Below, one piece after another: positions 22,761-33,179 of a stretch of 64,000 nt of DNA. Both the position numbers and the translations under genes were made by a program. The first letter of the stretch is position 1. Every line of letters starts with the position of its first letter. A model generated the notes under the pieces. That model was given only the letters and a program-made list of their open reading frames with translations. It made no database searches and had not been told where the DNA came from. Source of the stretch: Calcarisporiella thermophila CBS 279.70 (Eukaryota > Calcarisporiellomycota); NCBI RefSeq assembly GCF_041956535.1, contig NW_027192208.1, positions 313,608-377,607 of the forward strand, read 5' to 3'.

Positions 22761-23847
22761 TCAACTACTCAACTCCTCGCCGAACTCTGGAACCTCCCAT
22801 TCATTCTCATGCTCGGACTTCTCAAATATTCCGTCTTGCCAGCGTTTCTCGGTCTTCTCGCTTGGAACCACCCTCACGGCTCCGCAGCACACCTCCAAAA
22901 AGCCCAAGATCTCCTCGGCCTCCACCTCCAGCTTCCAATCAATGAACCCGAGCAGTGTCCTCTCCAGCTTCAGCAAGCTGGCGACCGAGGGAGAGCCAGG
23001 GACCAGGAGCGAAAAACGGTATGCGGTATTCAGGTGCCATTGAGCATCAATGTCGCGGTAGATGGAAGAATAGGAGAGCGAGGAGGAAGGGGAGTTGGAG
23101 GAGGAGGAGGATGGGTTATGGACACGGAAGTAGAAATAGAAGTACTTGAAGGCTATGATGTATGCTATGAGCACGAGTCTCTGAGTGCAGCCCATTGCGC
23201 CCTGGGCCGCTGGATATTTCTAGACACCGAGGACACGAAAAAGATTAGTGGAAAAGCGGTGCCAAGGCTTGCGCCGGGAAACAGGCAAGGGGGGGTAGCT
23301 ACCGATTTTAACTTGTCCAGGTAGGACACCGCCAATAATAGGATTGCCGTTGGGCAAGATGCAGGCATTGGGCTATGAGAGTTATCGGGGGAATGCAAAG
23401 GATTCGGATGGATCAGATGCGTGGGGGTGTAATGGAGTAGAGAGCGAAGTAGATGGCAAAGGCCATGGTGATGCCCGTCCGGGGACGCAGACCAGGGCTC
23501 CCACTGCGAGAGGGTGTGTTTCGCAATGGAGGCTAGAAGATGGAAAGAGCAGAGAAGAGTAAGTCGGGTGGAGGGCGAGAAGCAGATAACCAATGCTAGC
23601 TACCGATGGCCTTCCAATTTAGCGTGCGCCCATCCAGGAATTCTGCGATTCTGGACAATTCTCTTGCCTGCACGAGGTTGGTCACGTAAGGGTCGTTGAG
23701 CTGGATGGCCAGCGCGAGCGTCGACGATGAGCTCATGTAATGGCTGTGGTCATGATTCAGCGCCGCCAAGTGAGAAAGGGAGACCAGCGGATTGGAGAAG
23801 GCCGTGAGCAAATGGCGAGGGAGGGGCTCGGGGGCCGGCTTGTGCAT
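22761..23847 (-). CDS. Pcl/Pho80-type cyclin
   Basis: Three exons are apparent. The N-terminal exon includes LNDPYVTNLVQARELSRIAE. The middle exon (about 23532-23307) contains a His/Pro-rich insertion and ends in the cyclin-box helix CPTAILLLAVSYLDKLKS. The third exon reads KYPAAQGAMGCTQRLVLIAYIIAFKYFYFYF across the junction, which is the typical cyclin-fold spacing of a YLDRLK helix followed by RLVL.A.I.A.KY. It then has a Ser-rich insertion and NTAYRFSLLVPGSPSVASLL, then LERTLLGFIDWKLEVEAEEI. Such fungal cyclins activate Pho85-like or G1/S CDKs. The usual Asp after the KY helix is not clear, because a hydrophobic Ser-rich insert replaces it. Confidence 0.72.
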
Positions 23848-25046
23848 TAGGCCGATGGAGAGGTGGGCTAACCTTTATTTTGCTTTTACGCTACGGTTTG
23901 TAAACAAAACACGTTAGGGTTGGGTTCGGCCGTGGTCTTGCTTAAACTATTAAGCAAGCGGCGACCATATATATACAAAAGAGTGCTAATTTGCCAAAAG
24001 GGACGGCTCTTCGAAGGTTCTCTGTGAATTTGTCATGCGAAAACCCTGCAAACCCGTGCTACGGTTTGTCAAAACGACAAGCTCAAGCTTTTTTCGTCCA
24101 AGAATGCGTTTTCAAACTCGGCCATCTCACCGGCCGAGCGTCGCGCTTCGGCATAGGAGACAGCCAGCGTGTTTTTCGGGCTTGCGGTGGCGATCTCATT
24201 CTAGGAAACCATTTGTCATAGGCTCAGATGGCGCACCGAGGCTGTGTCAAAGGAGGGGGAATATAAGGAAGCGCCAGATCCCAATCACCCATCGATAATG
24301 CCACACCGCAGAGCTGAGAGAGAAAGCGGCGATGGGTTTCAGCTGCGCTGAGGTTCGGCGGCCGACGCCAGTCCCTCATCTTTGTGGCACCGCCCCCCCC
24401 CCCCATTCGCGCCGGCGATGTTCTGAGGGCAGCGCGAGAAGCGCGTGCCCGCCCTCGTCTCCACCGCGGACGAAGACGTGGGCAAGGGGCTCGCCGCCCG
24501 GAGAAATATTCTCGGAGATTTCAAACCGGATAGATGGGGAGTGGCCGCTATTCACAGCCCCTCCCGCGCTTTCATAGTCCGCAGCCCCCCCCTCGCCAAG
24601 TCGGCTATTCGGAGGAACCCCAGCCAGACTTTCGCGCACAATCCGGTGAGGTAATGCGCCAGGACAATGATTTGGAAGGAAAGTCGGTCGATGACTTGCC
24701 TATTCAACCAGGACGGGGTGACACAGTTAAGCTCAGCGGATGACTGTGTCTGTGCAATGCAAATCCCCACTTTGTTTACACCACTTCAATCCTAACTTTA
24801 ATAACTCCTCTTTGAAACACTAGGCGCCCTGAGAAGAAACCAAGGGCAAAAAGGAAACGCGAAAAACAAAAGCAACAAGTGGATACGGAGACGCGTGGAA
24901 TCCGCGCTAAAACTAAGACATCATAATGCAAGATAATGGAGGTATATAAACTGACTATAGAACAACATTACGAAATTCCAATATGGCAATAAGAAAAAAG
25001 GCAAAGCCCCAATCTCCCCCCCGATGCCCGCATCCAAATCCCTAAT
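23848..25046. other. Long intergenic stretch with a GC-rich centre
   Basis: The cyclin and DPBB genes flank 1.2 kb with no recognisable gene. The centre (24300-24660) is GC-rich with a run of C at about 24393-24403. It leaves open frames on the minus strand, none of which has an ATG, a family motif or a convincing splice model. CTACGGTTTGT occurs twice (23891 and 24059). Confidence 0.5.
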
Positions 25047-26399
25047 TCAAATCCAATGCCATATGATCGGGATGCGCCCGTCCGTCAGACTGTCTGCAAT
25101 GCGTTTAAATGCGGCAGGCGATAAATCCAGATCTCCATGGTTGCAATCCATGCACTGATCCACAATTCGGACTCGAATTTTCCCCTTGGGGCCTTTGACA
25201 AGGGCCTCGCGGCCGCAGTAGCGATGCTTCGCTAGGCCCCTCTCCCCCCTCTTGTGCAGGCAGTGCTTCGTGGTACATTTGGGGGAGGGATGCTTGTTCG
25301 AGCTCGCCGACTGTGAACGGCGAGGGCGAGCAGGCTCTTTCTTTCGGCGGGCTCCTCGGGGCCGGTCGTGGTGTTGAGACGGATTCGGATGGCCCGACTC
25401 TCGGGCCTGGTTCTCTTTCGCATTGCTGATTTTCCCATTCGGGCTCTTGTTGGTAGCATGCTTCTGGTTGTGTTCTTGGCTGCGGTGAAGCCCCTTGTCG
25501 GATCGGTTCCTCTGCTTACGAACTGGGCTGCGGCTGGTGTTAATGCCGGGATGATTATCGGGATGGGGAGGGTGTTTCCCCTTGGCCCCTTCTCTTCCCT
25601 TCTCTTTCCTCACTCTGCGCCCCCGCTCTCGCTTGCTCTCCGAAAATTGAGGAGAGTTTAGCGCCGCGACGTACTCCCAGTTCTGATGCATCCTGCCACA
25701 AGCGCCGACCGAATCGTCCACCATGTAATAGGTACCGTCTCCCTTGAATGGTTTCCCCGCGGGCTTCTTTTTCTTTTTCTTCTTTTTCTTTTTTTTTAAC
25801 TTGTTTTGTTGATCCTTCTTTTTTGCCTCCTTTTTCTTTTTTCGCTCGGGGCGAAGCTCCTCTTCCTCCATAAAAAAATCGCCCGCTGCTTCCGAGGAAG
25901 GAAACCCGCCCAGCGAAATTTCGGCCATATGCTCCCTGTTGGTCCCCTCCACTTCCTTGATGATGTCATGGGTTAGCTCGGTCGCAACCTCTGCAAAGGG
26001 GACCGATAAACCAGACTCGGACATCGAGGGATCGTCTTCGGAAAAGTCGAACTCTCGTTCAAATCCATAAGGGGGAGGATGAAAGGAATGGTAGGGCGCT
26101 GGGCGTCGGTGTCGTGTCTTCACCCTGCTCCATGCCGTGGTGTTGGATTTGCTTTTGGGGAGGGCGGAAGAGTGCCGCGAAGAAGGTGATACAGCTATAA
26201 CTTTATCAAGGCCATGGCCCACAAGTTTGGTAGCAGGTTTAAGGAATGAGCCACGGACGAGTCTTCCTCGCTTGGAAAATCCGGGGGAATATCTATCCAG
26301 TGGCGGCAAGGGCTGGGCCTGGGGAAGATAAGAGATGGAGATGGGAGAAACCGAACGGAAAAGAAGAAGTTGGAGTGCTATTACGATAAGTATAAACAT
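25047..26399 (-). CDS. Secreted double-psi beta-barrel (RlpA/expansin-like) protein with a large basic insertion
   Basis: Single exon, 450 residues from the ATG at 26399; in-frame codons further upstream contain no ATG. The N-terminus is a signal peptide or anchor (MFILIVIALQLLLFRSVSPI). A long polar region with RHRR- and Lys-rich stretches follows, including a run of about 12 Lys near 25755-25800. The DPBB fold starts at residue 222 (GTYYMVDDSVGACGRMHQNW, EYVAALNSPQF) and resumes at residue 395 (CGREALVKGPKGKIRVRIVD, QCMDCNHGDLDLSPAAFKRI), ending IIWHWI. Cys and Asp positions of the barrel are kept (GACG, CGR, VDQCxxC, GDLDLS). Between the halves lies an unusual insertion of about 142 residues rich in Lys, Arg, His, Ser and Pro. 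A cell-wall role is inferred from the family. Confidence 0.8.
   Translation of the reverse strand: MFILIVIALQLLLFRSVSPISISYLPQAQPLPPLDRYSPGFSKRGRLVRGSFLKPATKLVGHGLDKVIAVSPSSRHSSALPKSKSNTTAWSRVKTRHRRPAPYHSFHPPPYGFEREFDFSEDDPSMSESGLSVPFAEVATELTHDIIKEVEGTNREHMAEISLGGFPSSEAAGDFFMEEEELRPERKKKKEAKKKDQQNKLKKKKKKKKKKKPAGKPFKGDGTYYMVDDSVGACGRMHQNWEYVAALNSPQFSESKRERGRRVRKEKGREGAKGKHPPHPDNHPGINTSRSPVRKQRNRSDKGLHRSQEHNQKHATNKSPNGKISNAKENQARESGHPNPSQHHDRPRGARRKKEPARPRRSQSASSNKHPSPKCTTKHCLHKRGERGLAKHRYCGREALVKGPKGKIRVRIVDQCMDCNHGDLDLSPAAFKRIADSLTDGRIPIIWHWI
25218..25643 (-). other. Inserted basic low-complexity segment inside the DPBB domain
   Basis: This encodes residues 253-394, between ALNSPQF and CGREAL. 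The segment stays in frame, lacks GT..AG signals at its borders, and is strongly basic with SPRK-type runs and two extra Cys (KCTTKHC). It appears to be a surface-loop insertion rather than an unspliced intron. Confidence 0.6.
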
Positions 26400-27027
26400 C
26401 GACCAGCGACAAAAAATGGGTTCTTGGGGAGGAGGGGTGGAAAAGGTTGGGCTAGAATAAGCTTCCAGAGCTCGCAGCACGCAGCAGGTGGTGGGTCTAG
26501 ATATGGGCTGGCATGTATTTAGGAGGTACGCCAGCACACATCAAAAGGACACTAGCAAAAGTAAAGAGTGAGGGGATAGCTTTCAGGAGAGAACTCGAAA
26601 CTATTAAGGGGTATTATTAAAATATAGGTATAAAGGAAAACAGCCATAGACAAGTATCAGAGGCTATCGGCCCCAATGAGATGCTCCTAGACGCTAGCCT
26701 AGTTTCGTGGAAGCTAACGTGGAATTCAACGGGAATGTCCTTGAATTCAAGGAAGAACACGAATAACAGGGAAAAAATAAAAGACAAAATTGGGCGAAAA
26801 GTCACATTCGTTTCGCATTTAAAGTTCTTACATTATCAAAAGCGGTCATTCCAACGGGTTACAAATTAAGAATTGGTATTCAATTTGCATTCAGAGCCGC
26901 TTCAGATGAGGGTGGCACAGCGGATGACGTCCCCCTAGCCCAAACACATCTAAATTTTCAAGCTATCTCGATAACCCCCCCCCCTCATCCTCAAAATTCT
27001 CTTCATCGAGAACTAAGCAGATAAATA
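26400..27027. other. Divergent intergenic between DPBB gene and NDUFA11-like gene
   Basis: This is AT-rich sequence with the promoters of both flanking genes. No gene was seen. Confidence 0.6.
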
Positions 27028-27792
27028 ATGGCAGACACACACAATGAAGAGCATGCAGCTGCTCATCATAACCAAGACTGCATCGGTTCCGTTGCGAAAA
27101 ATGGATTGATTTTTGGTGGGATCGGTCTTGTTGTGTCTGCATTCCAGAACGCGAGCGACTTACATACGCGGGGCGCAATGGGTGTATTCACTAGGACAGG
27201 AGGCACAATCGGGTTCTTCGGTGAGTTCCACCCCTTCCATCTCTTCCGCTGTGAGGCGATGGAAGAAGAGAGATGAACTTGGGTTTATGCTTTCGATGGG
27301 TGCATAACTAAATGGATGCTTTTCATTGCCTTGATGCATCTTTAGCCGCAATGGGTGGCATTTTTGCCGGTGCAGAGTGTGCTGCCTCGGCAGTGCGCGG
27401 AAAGGATGATATGTGGAATAGTGCTATTGCCGGATGTGCTGCTGGTGTTCTTGCCGGCGTCCGAGGTAATTTTTTTATTCTCCAGATCTAGTTTCTCGTG
27501 TATTCTTGAGACCGCTACTTGCAAGAGGCGATTTTGTTTCGGGCCTTTTGAATATGTCTCTCCCTTCCCATCGCATAATGAAATTTGTGTTAGAGCCCTA
27601 ATCGTGATCTTGCTATTAGCTCACTCCTTTGCGACCATGTGCGGAGCCTGCGCTGCCATTGGCGGCACCATGGCTGCATACGAATACGGCGGCGCAAACA
27701 TCAAAGGTGCACTCGCCAACATGACGGAGGAGCAGAAGAAGAAATGGAGAGAATCCTTCTTCAAACAGTCTGCGGCGGAGAAGAATGAATAG
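27028..27792 (+). CDS. NADH dehydrogenase (complex I) subunit NDUFA11/B14.7-like, Tim17/22/23 family
   Basis: Three exons. Exon 1 encodes MADTHNEEHAAAHHNQDC then NGLIFGGIGLVVSAFQNAS and HTRGAMGVFTRTGGTIGFF. Exon 2 encodes AAMGGIFAGAECAASAVRGK, DDMWNSAIAGCAAGVLAGVR. Exon 3 encodes HSFATMCGACAAIGGTMAAY and ends KQSAAEKNE. Four Gly-rich membrane helices, an RGKDD..N...G....G loop and a length of about 150 residues fit the complex I accessory subunit branch better than Tim17, Tim22 or Tim23. It would sit in the inner mitochondrial membrane. Both introns are in the same phase (G|CC and G|CT). Confidence 0.8.
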
Positions 27793-29026
27793 GAGAGGGG
27801 ACAATGTAGATGAGGCTGTGTCGTTATATTTGTTATTTTTCCGTCATAGAATTTTTTTATAATTGATAAAAAATAAAACAAAACATTCATATATCATTCT
27901 AGCCGGCCCTGTTTTTTTCTCGAGCACAATGAGGTTTTGGGTGCTCTATTTCATCCACTTTCTCGATATGCTGTAGAAAAGCAGGGTTGCAGCGTCCTTA
28001 ACATGTCCGGTCCTTTGGGGTGCTTCTACGTAGACCTATGACTGGTGATGTGACCGACCCGTCTATTCTAAAGCGAGCAGTCGTAGTCTCTGATAAGGAA
28101 GAGGAGGGGGCATGTTTCATACCACTGTGCCTTGCGTGTCCCAAGAGCCACTGGTTGTCTCCAAATAGGTGCAAAATTCCTATTCAATTGCCATGAAAAT
28201 GGGGGCTTTCCATAGCAGTAGTTGCAAGAGGGAGGCTACCCTGATCCTCTTTTGATGTTTACCAAGACCAAGTGACTATTCTCATGACGGAGAAAGGGAC
28301 CATAGGATTTGATCTCGGTATCATTGGGATTTCGGGACTCATATTAAATGTGCATACCAAGCCTCTCGAAGCTTATTAAGGACTGCTCTTTTGCGACTTG
28401 CTACCAACGTGCCCTCTAATCTCGTTCCTTCATTTCCTAATCGACGCAACGATGTTCCCATTTTTGTATTTTATACCTCGACCAAAGCCATTCAACTACA
28501 CCTCGCTGATCCGTGAGTTGGCATGCATTGTATTTTCTCGGAAATCGATTGTCGTAATGCTACTTACCGCCTTCGTCCTATTCGAGTTTTAAAAAGCCCA
28601 CGATTTTTATTTTCGTTTGTTTTGTAGAAGGTTATACCTTGTACCAAATTCTATTGCATTCATTTCCTCCTTCCATCCAAGAATTGTTTCCTGATCAAAG
28701 CTTCATGCCACCATTTGGACATCTCTTTCCCTTTGCGGATGCCGTGGAGGTGGAGAGTGAGCAGAGGTGCCTTGGTATACTGTACTTTATTCACACATCA
28801 AAAATATATTCTTATTTTAATACAAGTGCATTCTTTTTAAAACGAAACAAAAAAAAACGACCAAAGACCATCAGCACGAACACACACACATATCTATGCA
28901 TATGCATTTCTTTTTTGTAATCGAAACGTCGACTCTTGCAGTGATATTTTCATTTTTCATTGGCGTCCTGCTTCAGACCGATTCTATTTCCAAGCACGGG
29001 ATACAGGCATTAGCACCGGGCGATTC
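27793..29026. other. Convergent intergenic, 1.2 kb without recognisable gene
   Basis: AT-rich. A 46-64 residue hydrophobic open frame at 28398-28592 has no family motif and no clear promoter. I saw no RNA gene by eye. Confidence 0.5.
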
Positions 29027-31393
29027 CTAACAACACACCAGCGAGTACTTACCGAAAGTGCTCCATCGATCCATCAAAAACAGCTCCAAGTCTCTCCACC
29101 CGTCTCCCACCCTCACAAGAACTCTCGCCCCGCCTTTGTCTCCACCCAGCGCGTTCGCCTCGTGTTTGCCGCCATTTCCGCGCTTGAACCGCGCTAGTCG
29201 GCAGAGGTAGGTTTCGCGCCCGGTCCCAAACTTGTATCTTCCCGTTTCATCCGGGGAGGACGCGATGCGGAGGCATTGCACTTGCACAAGGGACTGGGAC
29301 AGGATCCGTGCTACCGCCTGGTCGAGCGGGTCCCTGGGATCGGGGGAGTAGGGCGCCCGGTTCGGGTGAGAGTGAACGAAGATAGGGGGCGGCTGATGCG
29401 GGTGTTTTGGTGGCCCGTGGGGCGAGGCTTTTGGGTGGGCGGCGAGAGCAGACAGGGGGGAGGTGGGGGTGCGCGGTCTCGGGGGCGACGAGCAGGAGGA
29501 TGCAGAGGTACAACTAGAGAGCCGTCGGTCTATGCTTACGTCGGTGTAGTCTGATCTCTCCGAGGTGGTGGGCGACGGCTGGTGATCGAACGGGATGGGG
29601 GGGATGGGCGGGGGGGTGCTCGGTTTATGCGCCCTGTTGGTCCGTGAGGAGGGCCGGGATGCCCGCGCCGCAGTGGATGGGTACCGCTCAGACTCAGCCG
29701 AGGGCCTTCGCATCCCATGCAAATTCAGGTCTGGGCCCGGCGACGGGCTCGTCCCGTTGCGCGTTCTCGAGCGAGATCGCGAGCGCGAGAGGGAGCGTTC
29801 CACCGCCGCCACCCCACGAGATGGGGGCCTGTCCAGGAAACTTTGACCCGGAGGAGAGTCCATTTTTGTCGAGGGGTTCCAACGTGGGCGATCACCGAGT
29901 CTAGGCGAGAGGGTGGAGGCGGAGGAGCTTCGAGAGGAAGGGCGGCTCTTGGATTTGGCCGTGAGGGTGAGGTTGCTTCTCGCCGCAGCATCAGATGGCC
30001 GTCTTAGCTGGCCAAGCGAGGCTCTTCGTGTGAGAGCGGGGGCGGCCGGAGGGAGCGCCTGGTTTCCGCTCGGCGGGGGGTGCAATAGGGAGCTAAGCTT
30101 TCGCTCAATCTCCTCCAGAGTTTGCTTCAGCCGGACCCACTGGTCTCGTATGCGTATATGCCGATACGCGACCTCCGGATCGATCATCCCTTTGCTCGCG
30201 ATGCTGTTGGCAAGCAGGTGAATCATGCGCTCGATAGCAGGCTCGTAGTAGCAGCGCTTAGCCTCGAGCGTTTTGGCAAACTCGTGCACCGAATCGCTCG
30301 GCACCTCCTGGGATGCCTTGAGGGAGGAGCAGGATTTGGAGTGACGCAGCTTGCCCCCCGCGGCCAAAGAGGGCCGCTGGGCGGTGGATGGTGCATGCGC
30401 GGTGAGCTTCTCGCCCTGGACCAGGGCCGCGCTCAGTTGCCGCATCATCGACATGACTTGGCCAGCGATGTGGTTGAAGAAAGCCAGCCACCGATCCTCT
30501 TTAAGCTGCTCCTTCAGATCATCAAGCTCTTTCTTGAGCGTCTCCCATCGGCCCTGGACGTGCTTATACTTCTTCTCCAGCATCCCGCCCAGGTCCCGCG
30601 GCGCATCCGGGCCAGTAAGGCGGGCATAGACCCCGTCGATTCGGGCGAAGAGGGGCTCGACCCTGGCGTCTATCTGCGCCAGCCAGAGTTCGTCCTCGGC
30701 CTTTCGGTCCTCAAAGCCCCCGCACGGCCCGTGGTGCAGGTAGGCGTGGGTGAGCAGGCGGTCCTCGTGATAGCGGAAGATGGTGGTCGAGAGCTCGTCT
30801 ATCCCGTGCAACACCTCGTCCATTTCGGCCTGGAGCTCCCGCTGCGCCTTGGTGTCGTTCATCTCCCGCCGCACCTCGCCGAGAAGCAGCTGCAAATCCT
30901 GCCAGCCTTCCTTTGCGCGCGCAACCGACTCAAACGCCTCCTGTGCCATTTGGACACCCTCCGCACGCGGTTCCGTCTCTGCGTCCAGCTTCTCCGAGAG
31001 CCGCTGCTCCACCTCGCTTACCACCTCAAACACGGCGCCAAACTCCGCCAGAACCCCCTCCAGCTCCACCGCATCCTCCATGGGCAACAATCCGATGGTG
31101 CACATCTCTCGGACGCTTACGCGTAAAGACCGAGTTGCAATGGTTGCCGCGCGTACGAATTTCAGAATCACGCACGCGCACTCGTGCAGCCGCCGGGCAA
31201 TGTCGAGAGTGGAGATGCAATCGTTGTAAAGGGTCTGGCAGAGATCGGCCTGAGGATTGGGAATGGCGCGTAGGGCAAACAGCCGGAGCTCGAAGTCGTC
31301 GCGAAGGGAGTTGCGATTTGCGCGGTCGACAATGTGGAGATGCGCGGGATCTTTTGACGGGGGCGCCGCCGCCCTGGGATCTTCCTCCTCCAT
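29027..31393 (-). CDS. Kar9-family spindle-orientation protein with C-terminal GAR/GAS2-like domain
   Basis: One large exon of 788 residues from the ATG at 31393 (first in-frame ATG, MEEEDPRAAAPPSKDP). The N-terminal half is alpha-helical with the Kar9 signature: EKKYKHVQGRWETLKKELDD, then LKEQLKEDRWLAFFNHIAGQ and, after a Ser-rich insert, FAKTLEAKRCYYEPAIERMI and IRIRDQWVRLKQTLEEIERK. A Ser/Pro/Arg-rich disordered linker follows. The C-terminus carries ETGRYKFGTGRETYLCRLAR and ARVLVRVGDGWRDLELFLMD, matching the GAR (GAS2-related) microtubule-binding fold (GRYRxG...VMVRVGGGWxxLxxFL). Yeast Kar9 links astral microtubule ends (Bim1/EB1) to myosin for spindle positioning. The last codons may be intronic: GTAAGT at 29051 with acceptor AAATAG near 28982 would end the protein in STFESV. 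Confidence 0.82.
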   Translation of the reverse strand: MEEEDPRAAAPPSKDPAHLHIVDRANRNSLRDDFELRLFALRAIPNPQADLCQTLYNDCISTLDIARRLHECACVILKFVRAATIATRSLRVSVREMCTIGLLPMEDAVELEGVLAEFGAVFEVVSEVEQRLSEKLDAETEPRAEGVQMAQEAFESVARAKEGWQDLQLLLGEVRREMNDTKAQRELQAEMDEVLHGIDELSTTIFRYHEDRLLTHAYLHHGPCGGFEDRKAEDELWLAQIDARVEPLFARIDGVYARLTGPDAPRDLGGMLEKKYKHVQGRWETLKKELDDLKEQLKEDRWLAFFNHIAGQVMSMMRQLSAALVQGEKLTAHAPSTAQRPSLAAGGKLRHSKSCSSLKASQEVPSDSVHEFAKTLEAKRCYYEPAIERMIHLLANSIASKGMIDPEVAYRHIRIRDQWVRLKQTLEEIERKLSSLLHPPPSGNQALPPAAPALTRRASLGQLRRPSDAAARSNLTLTAKSKSRPSSRSSSASTLSPRLGDRPRWNPSTKMDSPPGQSFLDRPPSRGVAAVERSLSRSRSRSRTRNGTSPSPGPDLNLHGMRRPSAESERYPSTAARASRPSSRTNRAHKPSTPPPIPPIPFDHQPSPTTSERSDYTDVSIDRRLSSCTSASSCSSPPRPRTPTSPLSALAAHPKASPHGPPKHPHQPPPIFVHSHPNRAPYSPDPRDPLDQAVARILSQSLVQVQCLRIASSPDETGRYKFGTGRETYLCRLARFKRGNGGKHEANALGGDKGGARVLVRVGDGWRDLELFLMDRWSTFGKYSLVCC

Positions 31394-32262
31394 ACCGATG
31401 AGACAATGGGACACTGCAAGATAGACAAAGGCGAAAAAGAACGAAGATGGGATGGAAAGAATGGTGTGCAGAGCTAGAGAAATGGTGGGGAAGGAGGGGA
31501 AGGAGGAGAGCAAGTGGCCAGGTGACAACTTGCGAGATGTCAAGGGGGGGAGAACAAGAAATATGGGGAAGACAACAGAACCTTTCGAAAAGGAAGAGGA
31601 TCGTAGCGCGGTTGATTAGCAGGGTTTGAATTTAATTTGGTGCATCGACAAATATGGCTACCAGACCTTACCGAGCAATGCTGCTTTTGGATTGATGAAC
31701 TGCTGCTAGCTGTTCATTTTGTTTAAGCGCATCATACATCTCCAGCGAAACCATGATTTTTTTAATTTCCTTGCCTTAATTGTCGAAAGCCTTCGCTTGC
31801 AATCCAACCCTTCGCAGAATGTTTCTCTCCAGCTCCCCCGCTTGTTGCCTTGAGCTCGTGGCGCAGCTCTCTCCGCAAAACCAGCTTGTCTAGCGCTGTC
31901 GCCATTTCCTATCGCCTCTTCTATGAGCGCGTGCCAGCCACCTTCCGTGGGTCCCAATTGGCCCGACAGGTCAACCTCGGGCCACAGAGGCACAAATTGT
32001 CATCCAAAAAAGCCACGTTCAACCTTTCTATCGAAAAACGGTCCCCTTAACAAGCCATCCAAAATATTTCAGAAAGGGCTGAAAGCACCAGGCTAAAAGT
32101 GCTACTAAATTCCTTGGGTCTCGCACTTTCTTGCAATTATTGATCTCCACCTCGGCATTTTCGATAAATAGCATTCCCATCCTCCTAATAGTTAGATCTT
32201 CTCACCCATCTCTGCTTGTATATATTTATAATTCACAATCTAGACTTAGAAGTGCAAACATC
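31394..32262. other. Divergent intergenic between Kar9-GAR gene and TMEM243
   Basis: A GC-rich block at 31750-32050 is open in one frame on each strand, but neither frame has an ATG or a recognisable motif. The rest is AT-rich promoter-like sequence. Confidence 0.5.
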
Positions 32263-32800
32263 ATGGATGATGAACCTTTACTTTTTGAGGGATTCTCGAG
32301 ACAGGTAAAAATTATAAAAACACTTTGGTGCTCTTCTCCTTTCTCTCCCAGCTTTGTTAGAGCGTGACGATTTGTTAACTTTTCATCCTTTCCATCCTAA
32401 TGGTTCGTAGGATCACTTAATCGAGCAGCTTGTGTCCATTGTTGTCATTGGATTTGTTGCCATAACCGCTTTCCTCACAATCCTACATGGGCTCGTCTCC
32501 TCCTTTATCTTTCTTGTATTTGGAATGTGCATCGTGGGGTTTGCGGTGCTCCTCATTACACTGGTAAATGATTTCCCATCTTTCTGTCAACATAAACTCG
32601 CAAGCAAACTCCTCATGCCCGCCATGTCTTCTTAATAGCTTCGATGGTATAGGTCAGGCGATCTGGAGCCCAAATTCAGGTGGTATATCCTTGCGCATGC
32701 TATTCTGTTGACACTTCTTTCCTGCGTGGCCAACGTGTATATATATTATCCGTATTCGGGTTCATCGGTAGCCTCGGATACTACCGCTCTCCCTAGTTAA
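32263..32800 (+). CDS. TMEM243-family small membrane protein
   Basis: Three short exons encode about 110 residues. Exon 1: MDDEPLLFEGFSRQ. Exon 2 (after TAG at 32411): DHLIEQLVSIVVIGFVAITA plus a second hydrophobic segment (SSFIFLVFGMCIVGFAVLLI). Exon 3: LRWYRSGDLEPKFRWYILAH and a last hydrophobic helix ending ANVYIYYP. The (Y/R)WYRxGDLEPKFR block between helices 2 and 3 matches animal TMEM243 (MM-TRAG), as does the position of the ANxY motif. The family's molecular function is not established. Stop at 32798-32800. Confidence 0.78.
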
Positions 32801-33179
32801 GCCCTAGCACTCATAATCTAATCTTCATAACAATAAAATAAAATATCACCTCTCTCACGTTGTCAAGCTGGCGTTCCACCCCATGGAACTCGGCGAAAGC
32901 TGGCCTTGCCTACAGAAGCTGGGCCACAAAGCCGCCTTCTCCCCTTGAGGAAGCTGGTAATCAAGCCAAGAAATTAAGCCATCCGTCGGGTGTGCTCTCG
33001 GTGGAACTTGCCACGGGGAGAAAAATTCCCGCGTCAATACACGAAATCGTTTTCTAAGCCATACTCTGGCCTCGGGGGGATCCAATCACGCGAGGCACCG
33101 TGTTTTTTTTATTTCTCTTGTGCTTGCCTCCACCATCCATACGTGAGAGATCATCTGCATTCGGCTGCTCAAGTAGTCA
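32801..33179. other. Intergenic between TMEM243 and LIM gene
   Basis: This contains AATAAAATAAAA-type signals at about 32830 and the LIM gene promoter. No gene was seen. Confidence 0.6.

Noticed and set aside
24224-24770. GC-rich open frames that might be exons on the minus strand
   Set aside because: They start at GTG only, switch frame without clear splice sites, and match no family I know.
28398-28592. Short hydrophobic open frame
   Set aside because: No conservation signal, no TATA or polyadenylation context that fits, and hydrophobic composition follows from T-rich DNA.
30122-31126. 334-codon open frame on the plus strand
   Set aside because: It lies antisense to the Kar9-GAR exon in GC-rich sequence, has no family motif, and is best explained as a shadow of the real gene.
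31706-32050. Open frames on both strands of a GC-rich block
   Set aside because: Neither has an ATG start or a recognisable motif; no splice model to a start codon was found.
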